Shown here piece after piece: positions 6,953 through 14,107 of a DNA stretch of 14,411 nucleotides. The position numbers and the translations under genes are program-made. How positions within the stretch are numbered: position 1 is the stretch's first letter; every line of letters starts with the position of its first letter. Below the pieces are notes generated by a model. That model saw only the letters and a list, made by a program, of their open reading frames with translations, was not told where the DNA came from and did no database searches. The stretch comes from Nitrospirae bacterium GWC2_56_14 (GTDB taxonomy: Bacteria > Nitrospirota > UBA9217): the NCBI GenBank assembly GCA_001803705.1, contig MHDY01000221.1, forward strand, positions 1 to 14,411, in the 5' to 3' direction.

Positions 6953-7061
6953 TTTTGCCACGAAGACACGAAGGCACGAAGAAAGGCCTGATTCTTTTTA
7001 AGTCTATTAACTCCATTATATTTAAGATGTTCTTAGTGTCTTAGTGCCTTCGTGGCGAAAA
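6953..7061. repeat. Inverted repeat of the CCACGAAG type between regulator and ABC ATPase
   Basis: The left arm 6953-6984 (TTTTGCCACGAAGACACGAA...) is matched by the inverted right arm 7030-7061 (...GCCTTCGTGGCGAAAA) with a few mismatches, around a 45-base centre. The arms consist of short CACGAAG-like units. Related inverted pairs lie at 12503-12585 and, more degenerate, at 11542-11657. It ends just before the ATPase ribosome site and could affect read-through from the padR-type gene. Confidence 0.7.
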
Positions 7062-7081
7062 ATTGTTTAAAAGGAGTGATC

Positions 7082-7768
7082 ATGATCGAACTGAAGAATG
7101 CCAGCAAGAAGTATCAGCAGGGTGCGCGGGAAGTCCATGCCTTACGGGATGTTTCTTTAAGCATCAAGAAAGGCGAATTCCTTTCGGTCATGGGAGCCAG
7201 CGGCTCGGGCAAGAGCACGTTTCTGAACCTCATCGGCGGACTCGACCAGCCATCCAGCGGCGAGATCTTCATCGACGGGATACCGCTCCACGGCATCTCG
7301 GACGACGAACTGACGCTTATTCGCCGTCGCAGGGTCGGGTTCATCTTTCAGTTCTTTAACCTCCTGCCGATCCTGACTGCTGCGGAGAACGTGAGCCTGC
7401 CGCTCCTGCTCGAAGGAACGCCGTACTCGGAGATCAAGCCGAAAGCCATCAAGCTCCTGGAACAGGTGGGACTGAGCGAACGGACCGAGCACCGGCCGGA
7501 GCAGCTTTCAGGCGGCGAGATGCAGCGGGTCGCCATCTCCCGGGCGCTTATTTCCAATCCAGCCGTGCTCCTCGCCGACGAGCCCACGGGCAACCTTGAC
7601 TCCCACACCAGCGAAGAGATCTTCATGCTGCTCAAAAACCTTCATGAGCAGGGCCAGACCATCGTGATGGTCACGCACGACCCCCGCGCCGCAGCCTACG
7701 GGTCGCGCATCGTCACGCTGAAGGACGGCATGGTATCGGAAGATATATCCCTCGGAGGCCGGGCATAA
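7082..7768 (+). CDS. ABC transporter ATP-binding protein, LolD/MacB type
   Basis: This 228-residue ATPase has every expected motif: Walker A GASGSGKST (38-46), Q-loop Gln90 in FQFFNLLP, signature LSGGEMQR (from 142), Walker B AVLLADEP with Asp166/Glu167, and H-loop His199 in MVTHD. The FNLLP Q-loop, length and overall pattern place it with the MacB/LolD/FtsE group, whose partners are FtsX-like mechanotransmitting permeases. It sits in the cytoplasm bound to the permease encoded 60 bases downstream. The ATG at 7082 is chosen because AAGGAG lies 5 bases upstream. An upstream GTG at 7052 lies inside the repeat arm and is unlikely. The specific substrate is unknown. Confidence 0.95.
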   Translation: MIELKNASKKYQQGAREVHALRDVSLSIKKGEFLSVMGASGSGKSTFLNLIGGLDQPSSGEIFIDGIPLHGISDDELTLIRRRRVGFIFQFFNLLPILTAAENVSLPLLLEGTPYSEIKPKAIKLLEQVGLSERTEHRPEQLSGGEMQRVAISRALISNPAVLLADEPTGNLDSHTSEEIFMLLKNLHEQGQTIVMVTHDPRAAAYGSRIVTLKDGMVSEDISLGGRA

Positions 7769-7771
7769 CTG

Positions 7772-7799
7772 CAGGGTTCAGGGGTCAGGGGTCAGGGTT
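7772..7799. repeat. Short tandem GGGTCA repeat
   Basis: Units of CAGGGGT (7 bases) repeat between 7779 and 7797, with a related CAGGGTT at 7772. They fill the 60-base gap between ATPase and permease genes upstream of the permease ribosome site. It is a simple dispersed repeat of no evident function. Confidence 0.6.
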
Positions 7800-7828
7800 T
7801 AAGGCTTTGAGTTAAAGAAAGGTAAATA

Positions 7829-10405
7829 ATGACAGTCACCAATATGCTGCGTCACATCAGCTTGAAGCACATTCGGCACCAGAAGGTCAGAACTGCCATT
7901 GCCCTCTTCGGCATCGCCCTGGGCGTGTCCTCCATGACCTCCATCGACATCGTGAACACCAGCGTGATCCGCTCTTTGGAGGACTCGATCAACCGCATCA
8001 CGGGCCGCGCCGTGCTCCAGGTCTCGGGCGCTGAATCAGGCTTTTCCGAAGAAATGCTCGAACGTGTACAGAAGATCCCGGGCGTGGAATACGCCGTTCC
8101 GGTGATCGAGACGAACGCTTCCCTTGCCTCGGGCAGCGAGCGATCCTTCGTGGTGCTCGGCGTGGACGTGCTGCAGGACAGTAATATCCGCGATTACAGC
8201 GTGACCGATGAAAGCTCGGACATTCCGGACCCCCTGCTCTTTCTGGCCAGGCCCGACTCCATCCTGCTTACCAAAGAGATGGCACACCGTGAAGGCATCA
8301 GGATCGACCAGAAGCTCCAGGTCCAGACCGTGCAGGGGCTTAAAAACTTTACGGTCCGCGGCCTGCTCGAACCGGACGGACCGGCCAAGGCCCTGGGCGG
8401 CGATATCGCCGTCATGGACGTGTACGCGGCGCAGCTTGCTTTTGGTAAGGAAGGCAGGATCGACCGGATCGATGTCAGCATTCTTCGCGGAGAAACGCTC
8501 GACTCCATGAAGGCGCGCATCCAGGCGGCCCTGCCCGAAGGCTACAATATCGACACCCCGGCAGGCAGGTCCCGCCAGATCGAGAACCTCATGGCGCGTT
8601 TCCGGAAGAGCATGGACCTCATCAGCTTCATGGCGCTTTTTGTCGGTATGTACCTCATCTACAATACCGTGTCCATCTCCGTTGTGCAACGCAGGAAAGA
8701 GATCGGCATCCTGCGCGCGCTCGGCGCGACCCAGGGCCAGATCATCAGGCTATTCCTTGCCGAGACCGTTGTGCTCTCGCTGCTTGCATCCATCCTCGGC
8801 GTCGGGCTTGGCCTGTTCTTTGCGAAGCTTTCGATCAGTGCTGTTGCCCAGACCGTCTCGTCCATGTATGGCCGCTCGCAGGTCACGGACCTGGCATTCA
8901 CCTGGTACAGCATGCTCAAGAACATCGGTATCGGCATTGCGGCCAGCGTTATTGCAGCGGCCTTCCCCGCGCGTTCGAGCACGCAGGTGGCGCCGGTATC
9001 CGCGATCCGCTCCCTGCCCTATGCCATGGACGGCACGGTGCTGAACAAGGCGCAGAAGTTCTTTTCCGCTGCGCTGATAACGCTTGCAGGCATCATTATC
9101 CTTATCTATAAGACCGTGGGCCTCGCTTCCCCGATCCGGAACTCCATGACCACCACCCTGGCGATGATCTGCCTGCTGCTCGGCATCTCGCTGGCTGCGC
9201 CGCTGTTCCTGAAATGGTTCATCACCCTGTACCGTTCTTTCCTCGCCTCGCGCCTCGGCGCCAGCGGCAGGATCGCCGGGTTGAACATTGAGAAGAACCT
9301 TTCCCGAAACGCGGTCGCCGTGGCCGCCGTGTTCTTCAGTATATCGCTTTCCGTCAGTTCATCGAGCATGATGAACAGCGCGCGAAAAGGCGTCATGGAT
9401 TACATCGATGATATTGAAAACAGCGATATCATAATAACCTCGGGGCATCCTCTGGCAACCGCAGGCGCGGCGACCATCCCCATGCCCCTCGGCATGCGCC
9501 AGGAGCTTGAAGCCGTCCCCGGCGTACAGTCGGTGGACCCCTTTCGCAAACTGTTCATGAACTTCTCCGGAAAGCGGGTCCTTCTGGAAGCGATCGACAT
9601 CGTCACCTGGCCGAAGCACAATACCTGCACGATCATCGACGGCAAACTGATGACGCGCGGACAAGAAGAAATTTCAGTGAATGAGACCATTGCGGACAAA
9701 CTCGGCGTAAAAGCCGGTGGCGTCATGGTACTACCTACGCCGAACGGACCCAAAAGCTTTGTGGTGACCGCGATCGTTCTGAGTTATGCCTCCGATGCAG
9801 GCGTCATCTTCATGGACATGGAAACCTACGAACGCCATTGGAACGACCATGTTGCCGACATGTTTTCGGTCTACGTCAAGCCGGGTAATGACATCGCTGC
9901 CGTGCGCGCTTCCATACAGGACCGCTTCAAAGGCAAACGAAAGATGTTCGTGCTGCCTGCGCTGGAGTTCCGGCAGGAGATCAAAAAGATGCTGGACCAG
10001 TCCGTGGTGATGAACGACGCCGTGAACGTTCTTACCCTGCTCATCGCCGGGTTCGGCATCATCGTGACCCTGCTGGCCTCCGTGCTGGAGCGTACGCGGG
10101 AGATCGGCATCCTGCGGTCCATCGGAATGAAGCGGAACCAGGTTTCCGCGGTGGTGCTGATCGAATCGGCGCTCATCGGCATGGCCGGCGGGCTGCTCGG
10201 CATCGTTGCCGGCGTGATCACCGGCTGGATCAATCTCGAGGGTTTTTTCCGGCTGGACTTCGGGGCAAGTTTGTCCTACCATATACATTATCCCTCGATC
10301 GGCTCGGCGCTGCTGCTGTCGATCGGGCTGTCCGTGCTTGCCGGGCTGTACCCGGCGAAGCGCGCGGCAAAAACCAATATCGTGGAGGCGCTTTCCTATG
10401 AATAG
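7829..10405 (+). CDS. ABC transporter permease with two FtsX cores
   Basis: This is an 858-residue inner-membrane permease of the type VII (MacB/FtsX/LolCE-like) class. Hydrophobic segments by eye lie at about 22-42, 263-285, 309-334, 365-380, 411-429, 440-462, 495-513, 731-753, 776-800 and 823-842, giving ten. Large periplasmic domains lie at about 43-260 and 514-730. The duplicated FtsX signature is clear: RRKEIGILRALGATQGQ (288-304) and RTREIGILRSIGMKRNQ (755-771). The C-terminus PAKRAAKTNIVEAL is typical of the family. The two-core, ten-helix layout resembles long YbbP-like permeases, rather than four-helix MacB or LolC. It should work with the ATPase at 7082-7768, moving or extracting a hydrophobic or lipidated substrate by mechanotransmission. 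AAAGG lies 6 bases before the ATG. Its stop overlaps the next start (ATGAATAG). Confidence 0.94.
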   Translation: MTVTNMLRHISLKHIRHQKVRTAIALFGIALGVSSMTSIDIVNTSVIRSLEDSINRITGRAVLQVSGAESGFSEEMLERVQKIPGVEYAVPVIETNASLASGSERSFVVLGVDVLQDSNIRDYSVTDESSDIPDPLLFLARPDSILLTKEMAHREGIRIDQKLQVQTVQGLKNFTVRGLLEPDGPAKALGGDIAVMDVYAAQLAFGKEGRIDRIDVSILRGETLDSMKARIQAALPEGYNIDTPAGRSRQIENLMARFRKSMDLISFMALFVGMYLIYNTVSISVVQRRKEIGILRALGATQGQIIRLFLAETVVLSLLASILGVGLGLFFAKLSISAVAQTVSSMYGRSQVTDLAFTWYSMLKNIGIGIAASVIAAAFPARSSTQVAPVSAIRSLPYAMDGTVLNKAQKFFSAALITLAGIIILIYKTVGLASPIRNSMTTTLAMICLLLGISLAAPLFLKWFITLYRSFLASRLGASGRIAGLNIEKNLSRNAVAVAAVFFSISLSVSSSSMMNSARKGVMDYIDDIENSDIIITSGHPLATAGAATIPMPLGMRQELEAVPGVQSVDPFRKLFMNFSGKRVLLEAIDIVTWPKHNTCTIIDGKLMTRGQEEISVNETIADKLGVKAGGVMVLPTPNGPKSFVVTAIVLSYASDAGVIFMDMETYERHWNDHVADMFSVYVKPGNDIAAVRASIQDRFKGKRKMFVLPALEFRQEIKKMLDQSVVMNDAVNVLTLLIAGFGIIVTLLASVLERTREIGILRSIGMKRNQVSAVVLIESALIGMAGGLLGIVAGVITGWINLEGFFRLDFGASLSYHIHYPSIGSALLLSIGLSVLAGLYPAKRAAKTNIVEALSYE

Positions 10406-11300
10406 GTTTTTTCAATTGCGGATTTCGGATTTCGGATTTCGGATTTTTACATCTAAACCTAAGTCGTGCGGTGTGGACCCTGGCGGTGTTAATCCGCAAT
10501 CCGCAATCCGCAATCCGAAATTGCGTCACCTCCGGTACGTACTATCTTTAATTACAGTCATATCACTTATGCAAACCTCTCAGGGATTCGCAATGAACGG
10601 TCGCGAAGTTTACGAAAAAGTGCACGAAGTAAGCTTGAAGTCTTTGGACCATAAGATCGAAATGACGATGGTCCTGTTCGACAAGGGCGGCGGCAAGCGC
10701 ACCCGTTCGCTTACGTCATACAGTAAAAATGCAGCACCCGAAGCATACAAGGCCCTGGCCGTCTTCAACACTCCGCCGGACCTGAAGAACGTCGGATTTC
10801 TGGTCCACGCGCATACGTTCTCCGACCGTGATCTCTGGGCCTACTTTCCGGAGTATAAACGCGTGCGACGCATCGCGAACACATCCCAGGACGATTCGTT
10901 CTTCGGGTCCGATCTTTCATACGATGATTTCACCGGTCCGCCGAATCTCGATGATTTCAAGTTCAATATTCTCAAAGAAGAGGAGCTGGACGGGAAACCG
11001 TGCTTTGTAGTTGAAGTGACGCCGAAAGCACGCCGCAAATATACGAAATACGTCGCCTGGGTGGCAAAGGACCTGTGGATACAGCTCAAGATCGATTATT
11101 ACCAGGACAAGGACATCTACCGTTCAGGGACATTTAAGGATGTCAGGATGATCGACGGCATCCCGACCCCGTTCCGAAGCGAGATGGAGAACAGGAAGAC
11201 AAATCACCGGACCGAACTCACGCTCGACAAAGTCCAGTATCACACGAAGTTCGCCGATGACCTCTTTACGCAGCGATCGCTGGAGCGGTCGGGGAAATAG
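10398..11300 (+). CDS. LolA-like outer-membrane lipoprotein-sorting family protein
   Basis: The mature part matches the LolA-like family (PF17131 type). It has AYKALAVFNTPPDLKNVGFLV-like strands, DLWAYFPEYKRVRRIA, the DDSFFGSDLSYDDF hallmark, and a beta-sheet ending in HTKFADDLFTQRSLER. Such proteins are periplasmic carriers or sensors of lipid or lipoprotein, often beside FtsX or RND transporters. The ATG at 10398 overlaps the permease stop by 8 bases, so coupling is likely (300 aa). Residues 5-41 from that start are translated repeat sequence (FQLRISDFGFRIF ... NPQSAIRNPK). A normal signal peptide (RHLRYVLSLITVISLMQTSQGFA) follows only after it. A TTG at 10521 would start exactly at that signal peptide but lacks a ribosome site. 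Which start is used is uncertain; the body of the gene is not. Confidence 0.88.
   Translation: MNRFFQLRISDFGFRIFTSKPKSCGVDPGGVNPQSAIRNPKLRHLRYVLSLITVISLMQTSQGFAMNGREVYEKVHEVSLKSLDHKIEMTMVLFDKGGGKRTRSLTSYSKNAAPEAYKALAVFNTPPDLKNVGFLVHAHTFSDRDLWAYFPEYKRVRRIANTSQDDSFFGSDLSYDDFTGPPNLDDFKFNILKEEELDGKPCFVVEVTPKARRKYTKYVAWVAKDLWIQLKIDYYQDKDIYRSGTFKDVRMIDGIPTPFRSEMENRKTNHRTELTLDKVQYHTKFADDLFTQRSLERSGK
10411..10525. repeat. Inverted pair of 7-bp tandem repeats inside the LolA-like gene
   Basis: The left arm (10411-10447) carries repeated GGATTTC units. The right arm (10491-10525) carries AATCCGC repeated four times, the near-complement, ending in GAAATTGCG. The 43-base centre is not repetitive. This type of element is normally intergenic, but here it lies between the coupled start codon and the signal-peptide segment and remains an open reading frame. 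Confidence 0.75.
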
Positions 11301-11867
11301 CTTTCCCCTGCTATCAATTCGCTTGTCTGGAATCCGTAAAGATGATATTTTACTGGCGATTTCTTGTAGCTTCGGTTCTTCCTTGATTGGGAAAAAGAAC
11401 TTGTCAGTTACGAATGGAATTCTAAGCGAAATGGCAGGAATATTTACCGCGAGGTCGCGAGGAGCGCAAGGACGTCAAAAGAACAAGAATATTGCGTTTT
11501 AATTAGTTACGAATCAAATTCTACTCAAAACGGCAAGATTATTTTGCCACGATGGCCAAGAGGAGGGCCACTCTGAGGCACGAAGACACAAAGTACGGCC
11601 CTAATCCAATTATTAAAACAGTATCTTCTGGAATTTTCGTTTTTCTTCGTGACTTCGAGTCTTCCTCCGTCCCGCATCCAATAGTAATTGGTAACGGAGC
11701 GGGGGTGGCAGATATTGTTTCCGGCTTGTCCGGGTTAGGATCTACAAGATTTCCTCGCGACTTTCGCGCCATCGCGGTGAAAGATTATCCGTCCGGTTTG
11801 TCCGGGGCCTCACTCCCCTCCATCAAGTGAGGGGAAATATTTCTGTTGCTGAAAGAAGGTCGGTCCC
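11301..11867. repeat. 567-base non-coding region with nested repeats
   Basis: No credible gene is seen on either strand. Imperfect inverted arms with ACCGCGA and CGCGAGG cores lie at 11443-11464 and 11753-11782. Inside them is a degenerate CCACGA/CGAAGACAC pair (11542-11593 and 11639-11657). Two direct copies of CCGG(C/T)TTGTCCGGG sit at 11721-11734 and 11793-11806. A C/T-rich hairpin, CCCCTC/GAGGGG (11815-11834), lies close before the exbB ribosome site. The 11443-11782 block looks like a small non-autonomous element or repeat nest that separates the ABC genes from exbB. Confidence 0.5.
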
Positions 11868-12485
11868 ATGCCTGTCTGGATCATCGTTGTACAGTGGATA
11901 TCCCGGTCCGTGCTCATACTGCTGCTCGTTCTCTCGGTCTGGTCGGTAGCGACCATGCTTCGCTCTTCGCGACTGCTGAATAAAGCCGCCGGTGCTTCAA
12001 AAAACCCGGACAACGAGGACGAGAACGTATCCCGATGGATCGAGTCAGGAGACAAGGGCGCCTTCCGCGCATGGGCTGAAAAGAGCGGGTCGCTGCAGGC
12101 CGGCACGGCGCGGGCGATCCTCGCGACCGCATCGGACGATCCGGGAAGCATCGACCGCGCGGTCAGGAGCTACCTGAGCCTGCAGCGCACCGGACTGGAG
12201 CAGGGCCTCACGGTGCTCGCCACCCTGGGGTCCAATGCGCCCTTTATCGGCTTGTTCGGCACCGTGCTCGGGATCGTCCAGGCCTTCGGCGCATTGGGAG
12301 CGCACCAGACGAACGCTTCGGACATCATGGTGGGCATCGCCGAAGCGCTGATCGCAACGGCGATCGGCCTCTTCGTCGCCATCCCGGCCGTGGTCGCATT
12401 CAACGTCTTCACCCGGAAGCTGAAGAACCTCGTCGTACGGTCCGAAGCGATGAAGGACCTGTATATTTCCCGGATTAAGAAGTGA
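11868..12485 (+). CDS. exbB: ExbB/TolQ-family proton channel subunit
   Basis: This 205-residue inner-membrane protein has three transmembrane segments (about 5-31, 113-140 and 154-181). The MotA/TolQ/ExbB core includes LATLGSNAPFIGLFGTVLGIVQAF and GIAEALIATAIGLFVAIPAVVAFN. Glu159 and Thr164 sit five residues apart, as Glu176 and Thr181 do in E. coli ExbB, and Thr132 corresponds to Thr148 (alignment by eye). It forms the pentameric channel that uses the proton motive force to energise TonB. The start is ATG 11868, with AAGG 8 bases upstream. ExbD and TonB follow. TolQ is the alternative name, but the single TonB-type partner downstream favours ExbB. Confidence 0.93.
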   Translation: MPVWIIVVQWISRSVLILLLVLSVWSVATMLRSSRLLNKAAGASKNPDNEDENVSRWIESGDKGAFRAWAEKSGSLQAGTARAILATASDDPGSIDRAVRSYLSLQRTGLEQGLTVLATLGSNAPFIGLFGTVLGIVQAFGALGAHQTNASDIMVGIAEALIATAIGLFVAIPAVVAFNVFTRKLKNLVVRSEAMKDLYISRIKK

Positions 12486-12502
12486 ATCCATACGAAATCA
12501 AG

Positions 12503-12585
12503 ATTTGCCACATAAGTCACAAAAGGCACATAAAAAACTTGTAAGAATACATCTCTGTTCCTTTTGTGCATTTTGTGGCTGAATA
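12503..12585. repeat. Inverted repeat of the CCACGAAG type between exbB and exbD
   Basis: The left arm 12503-12538 (ATTTGCCACATAAGTCACAA...) pairs imperfectly with 12558-12585 (...CCTTTTGTGCATTTTGTGGC). It resembles the pair at 6953-7061, with A/T changes in the units. It accounts for most of the 151-base gap in what is otherwise a compact exbB-exbD-tonB operon. Confidence 0.65.
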
Positions 12586-12636
12586 ACTTTTTTCAATTCC
12601 GTCAGGGTATAACCTACAACTCCAGAAAGGCCGCAC

Positions 12637-13056
12637 ATGGCATCCGATCCCCTCTCTTCAAGCGCCGACGACAACGGCGAACCGATCTCTTCCATTAACG
12701 TGACACCCTTCGTGGACGTCGTGCTCGTTCTGCTCGTCATCTTCATGGTCACGGCCCCGCTCCTGATGCAGGACAGCTTCGGCATCAATCTTCCGAAAGC
12801 CTCGAGCTCGGACAAAAAACTTTCCACAAAGCTCGGCGTGGCGATCACGCGGCAGGGCCAGATCCTGCTGAACGGCGAGTTGGCGTCCCCTGAATTGATA
12901 ACAAGCCGGGTCCGCCAGGCGCTGGCAACGGACCCTGAGACCCAGGCACTGATCAGCGCCGATGCCGACGCCCGGCACGCAGACGTTGTTCGCGCCATCG
13001 ACCTCATCAAAATTGCGGGGATGACCCATTTTGCCATTCAGATCGACAGACAATAG
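12637..13056 (+). CDS. exbD: ExbD/TolR-family energy-transduction protein
   Basis: This 139-residue protein has a short cytoplasmic N-terminus, one transmembrane helix (about 24-43) and a periplasmic domain. The helix motif INVTPFVDVVLVLLVIFMV contains the essential Asp27, equivalent to Asp25 in E. coli ExbD, which carries protons in the ExbB pore. The periplasmic part, with LGVAITRQGQILLNG and ALISADADARHADVVRAID, is typical of ExbD/TolR. AAAGG lies 6 bases before the ATG. The last 26 bases overlap the tonB-type reading frame. Confidence 0.94.
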   Translation: MASDPLSSSADDNGEPISSINVTPFVDVVLVLLVIFMVTAPLLMQDSFGINLPKASSSDKKLSTKLGVAITRQGQILLNGELASPELITSRVRQALATDPETQALISADADARHADVVRAIDLIKIAGMTHFAIQIDRQ

Positions 13057-13678
13057 CGAGATCCTCCTCGGCAATCCGTGGTTCATCTCGTCCGCGCTGC
13101 ACGGGATCATGCTGGCAGGGGCGCTGCTCGTACTGATCCTGTCGCGGCAGAACGTTCCGCGCGACGTGGTGATCGATATCATCGAATCTCCGCAGACCGC
13201 TCCCCTCCCGGTGCGGATGACGGAACCGCGGCCGCTGCCCAAACCGCAGACCGCCCGTGAAGTGTTCGGCATCAGCCCGAAAGCGGCCTCGATAGACCAT
13301 GGTCTTGAGGTGAAGGCCGGCAACACCGTGGCCAAGGCGCCGGACGACGAAAAACTGAGACCGGGCGACCTTGATTCGCTCCCCATCCCGAGCGACGAAT
13401 ACCTGGTGACCGCGATGCCGCAGCTCAAGGCCGAGGTGCGCGTGGCCTATCCCCCGGAATCGCGAAAAAAAGGCGTGCAAGGGGCCGTGGTCATGGACCT
13501 CCTGATCGATACCACAGGCAAGGTCCGAGAAGCAACACTCGTCGAGGGGCCGAACCAGGAGCTGAGCCAGGCGGCCCTGACAGCGGCAAGGGGGTTTCAG
13601 TTCTCCCCTGCGGCCATCAAGGACAAGCCCGTTGCCGTGCGGATACGGTATACGTATAGGTTCGTGCTGGAGCGGTAG
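13031..13678 (+). CDS. tonB: TonB-family energy transducer
   Basis: This 215-residue protein has an N-terminal transmembrane helix (about 18-37) containing the SxxxH pair Ser20/His24 found in TonB anchors. A short Pro-rich spacer follows (PLPVRMTEPRPLPKPQ). The TonB C-terminal domain (about 138-214) has AYPPESRKKGVQGAVVMDLLID, DTTGKVREATLVEG, ALTAARGFQFSPA and a final YTYRFVLE strand. It should span the periplasm and drive TonB-dependent receptors using ExbB/ExbD. The start is TTG 13031, since no ATG or GTG precedes the transmembrane helix in this frame. A GGGG run lies about 9 bases upstream, and the 26-base overlap with exbD suggests coupling. The spacer is short for a TonB. No receptor gene is visible in the window. 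Confidence 0.9.
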   Translation: MPFRSTDNSEILLGNPWFISSALHGIMLAGALLVLILSRQNVPRDVVIDIIESPQTAPLPVRMTEPRPLPKPQTAREVFGISPKAASIDHGLEVKAGNTVAKAPDDEKLRPGDLDSLPIPSDEYLVTAMPQLKAEVRVAYPPESRKKGVQGAVVMDLLIDTTGKVREATLVEGPNQELSQAALTAARGFQFSPAAIKDKPVAVRIRYTYRFVLER

Positions 13679-13696
13679 AAGCGGAGGCTTTTTATC

Positions 13697-13721
13697 CGCA
13701 GATTGCGCAGATGACGCAGAT
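13697..13721. repeat. Three CGCAGAT units with 9-base period
   Basis: CGCAGAT begins at 13697, 13706 and 13715, just downstream of the tonB stop. It is a short tandem motif of a kind often seen dispersed between genes, with no evident role. Confidence 0.7.
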
Positions 13722-13761
13722 TTTGTCAAATCTTAAAGAAAGTCGGAATACCACAAAATTT

Positions 13762-13866
13762 GTCATTCTGAGCGCAGCGAAGAATCTCGGTTTTACAACT
13801 ACTCCAGATCCTTCAGAGATCCTGTCCTGAGCCTACTGCGAGACCCTTCGCTTCGCTCAGGGTGAC
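13762..13866. repeat. 28-base inverted repeat (GTCATTCTGAGCG type)
   Basis: The arm 13762-13789 (GTCATTCTGAGCGCAGCGAA...) pairs with the inverted arm 13839-13866 (CGAGACCCTTCGCTTCGCTC...), with a few mismatches around a 49-base centre. The form is that of a widespread dispersed intergenic palindrome. Confidence 0.7.
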
Positions 13867-13919
13867 GGGGCGATCGGAAAGCACCTCCCCAACCCCTTTA
13901 ACATCTCCCCTCACCCCTG

Positions 13920-14008
13920 CCCCTCTCCCCCAGCGGTAGAGGGAAAAAGGGAGAGGGGGCTTAATCTATCGAGGGGCTACAGCTTTCCCTCCCCTTGCCA
14001 AGGGGAGG
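13920..14008. repeat. Two C/T-rich hairpins
   Basis: CCCCTCTCCC (13920-13929) pairs with GGGAGAGGGG (13949-13958). CCTCCCCTT (13988-13996) pairs perfectly with AAGGGGAGG (14000-14008) over a 3-base loop. Neither is followed by a T-run. They belong with the similar element at 2999-3049. Confidence 0.6.
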
Positions 14009-14054
14009 TTAGGTGGGGTGATTCGAGGACGCAAGATTGATGAGTGCCTCCGAT

Positions 14055-14079
14055 TTCACGTGAATGTCAATACTAGTAT
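14055..14079. promoter_or_regulatory. Two adjacent 10-base palindromes upstream of the last gene
   Basis: TTCACGTGAA (14055-14064) and ATACTAGTAT (14070-14079) are each perfect palindromes, with centres 15 bases apart, 29 bases before the ATG at 14108. They could be operator half-elements. No regulator can be assigned. Confidence 0.3.
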
Positions 14080-14107
14080 CAGAGCATTATTAACTATTGA
14101 GTCACTT

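Larger units (their letters stand above)
13679..14107. other. 429-base intergenic region after tonB
   Basis: No gene is seen on either strand. It is largely repeats: the CGCAGAT triplet, the 28-base inverted pair, and two C/T-rich hairpins (13920-13958 and 13988-14008). The last 100 bases are more AT-rich and hold two short palindromes before the next start codon. No clear intrinsic terminator with a T-run follows tonB. Confidence 0.5.

Noticed and set aside
6953..7061. CRISPR-like short repeats
   Set aside because: The units are 7-10 bases and form inverted pairs, without constant-length repeats and unique spacers, and no cas gene is present.
11552..11830. 92-codon open frame in the gap before exbB
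   Set aside because: It runs through repeat arms and direct repeats, with no ribosome site and no protein-like character.
13679..13695. Terminator after tonB (GGCTTTTTAT)
   Set aside because: There is a short T-run but no convincing stem before it.
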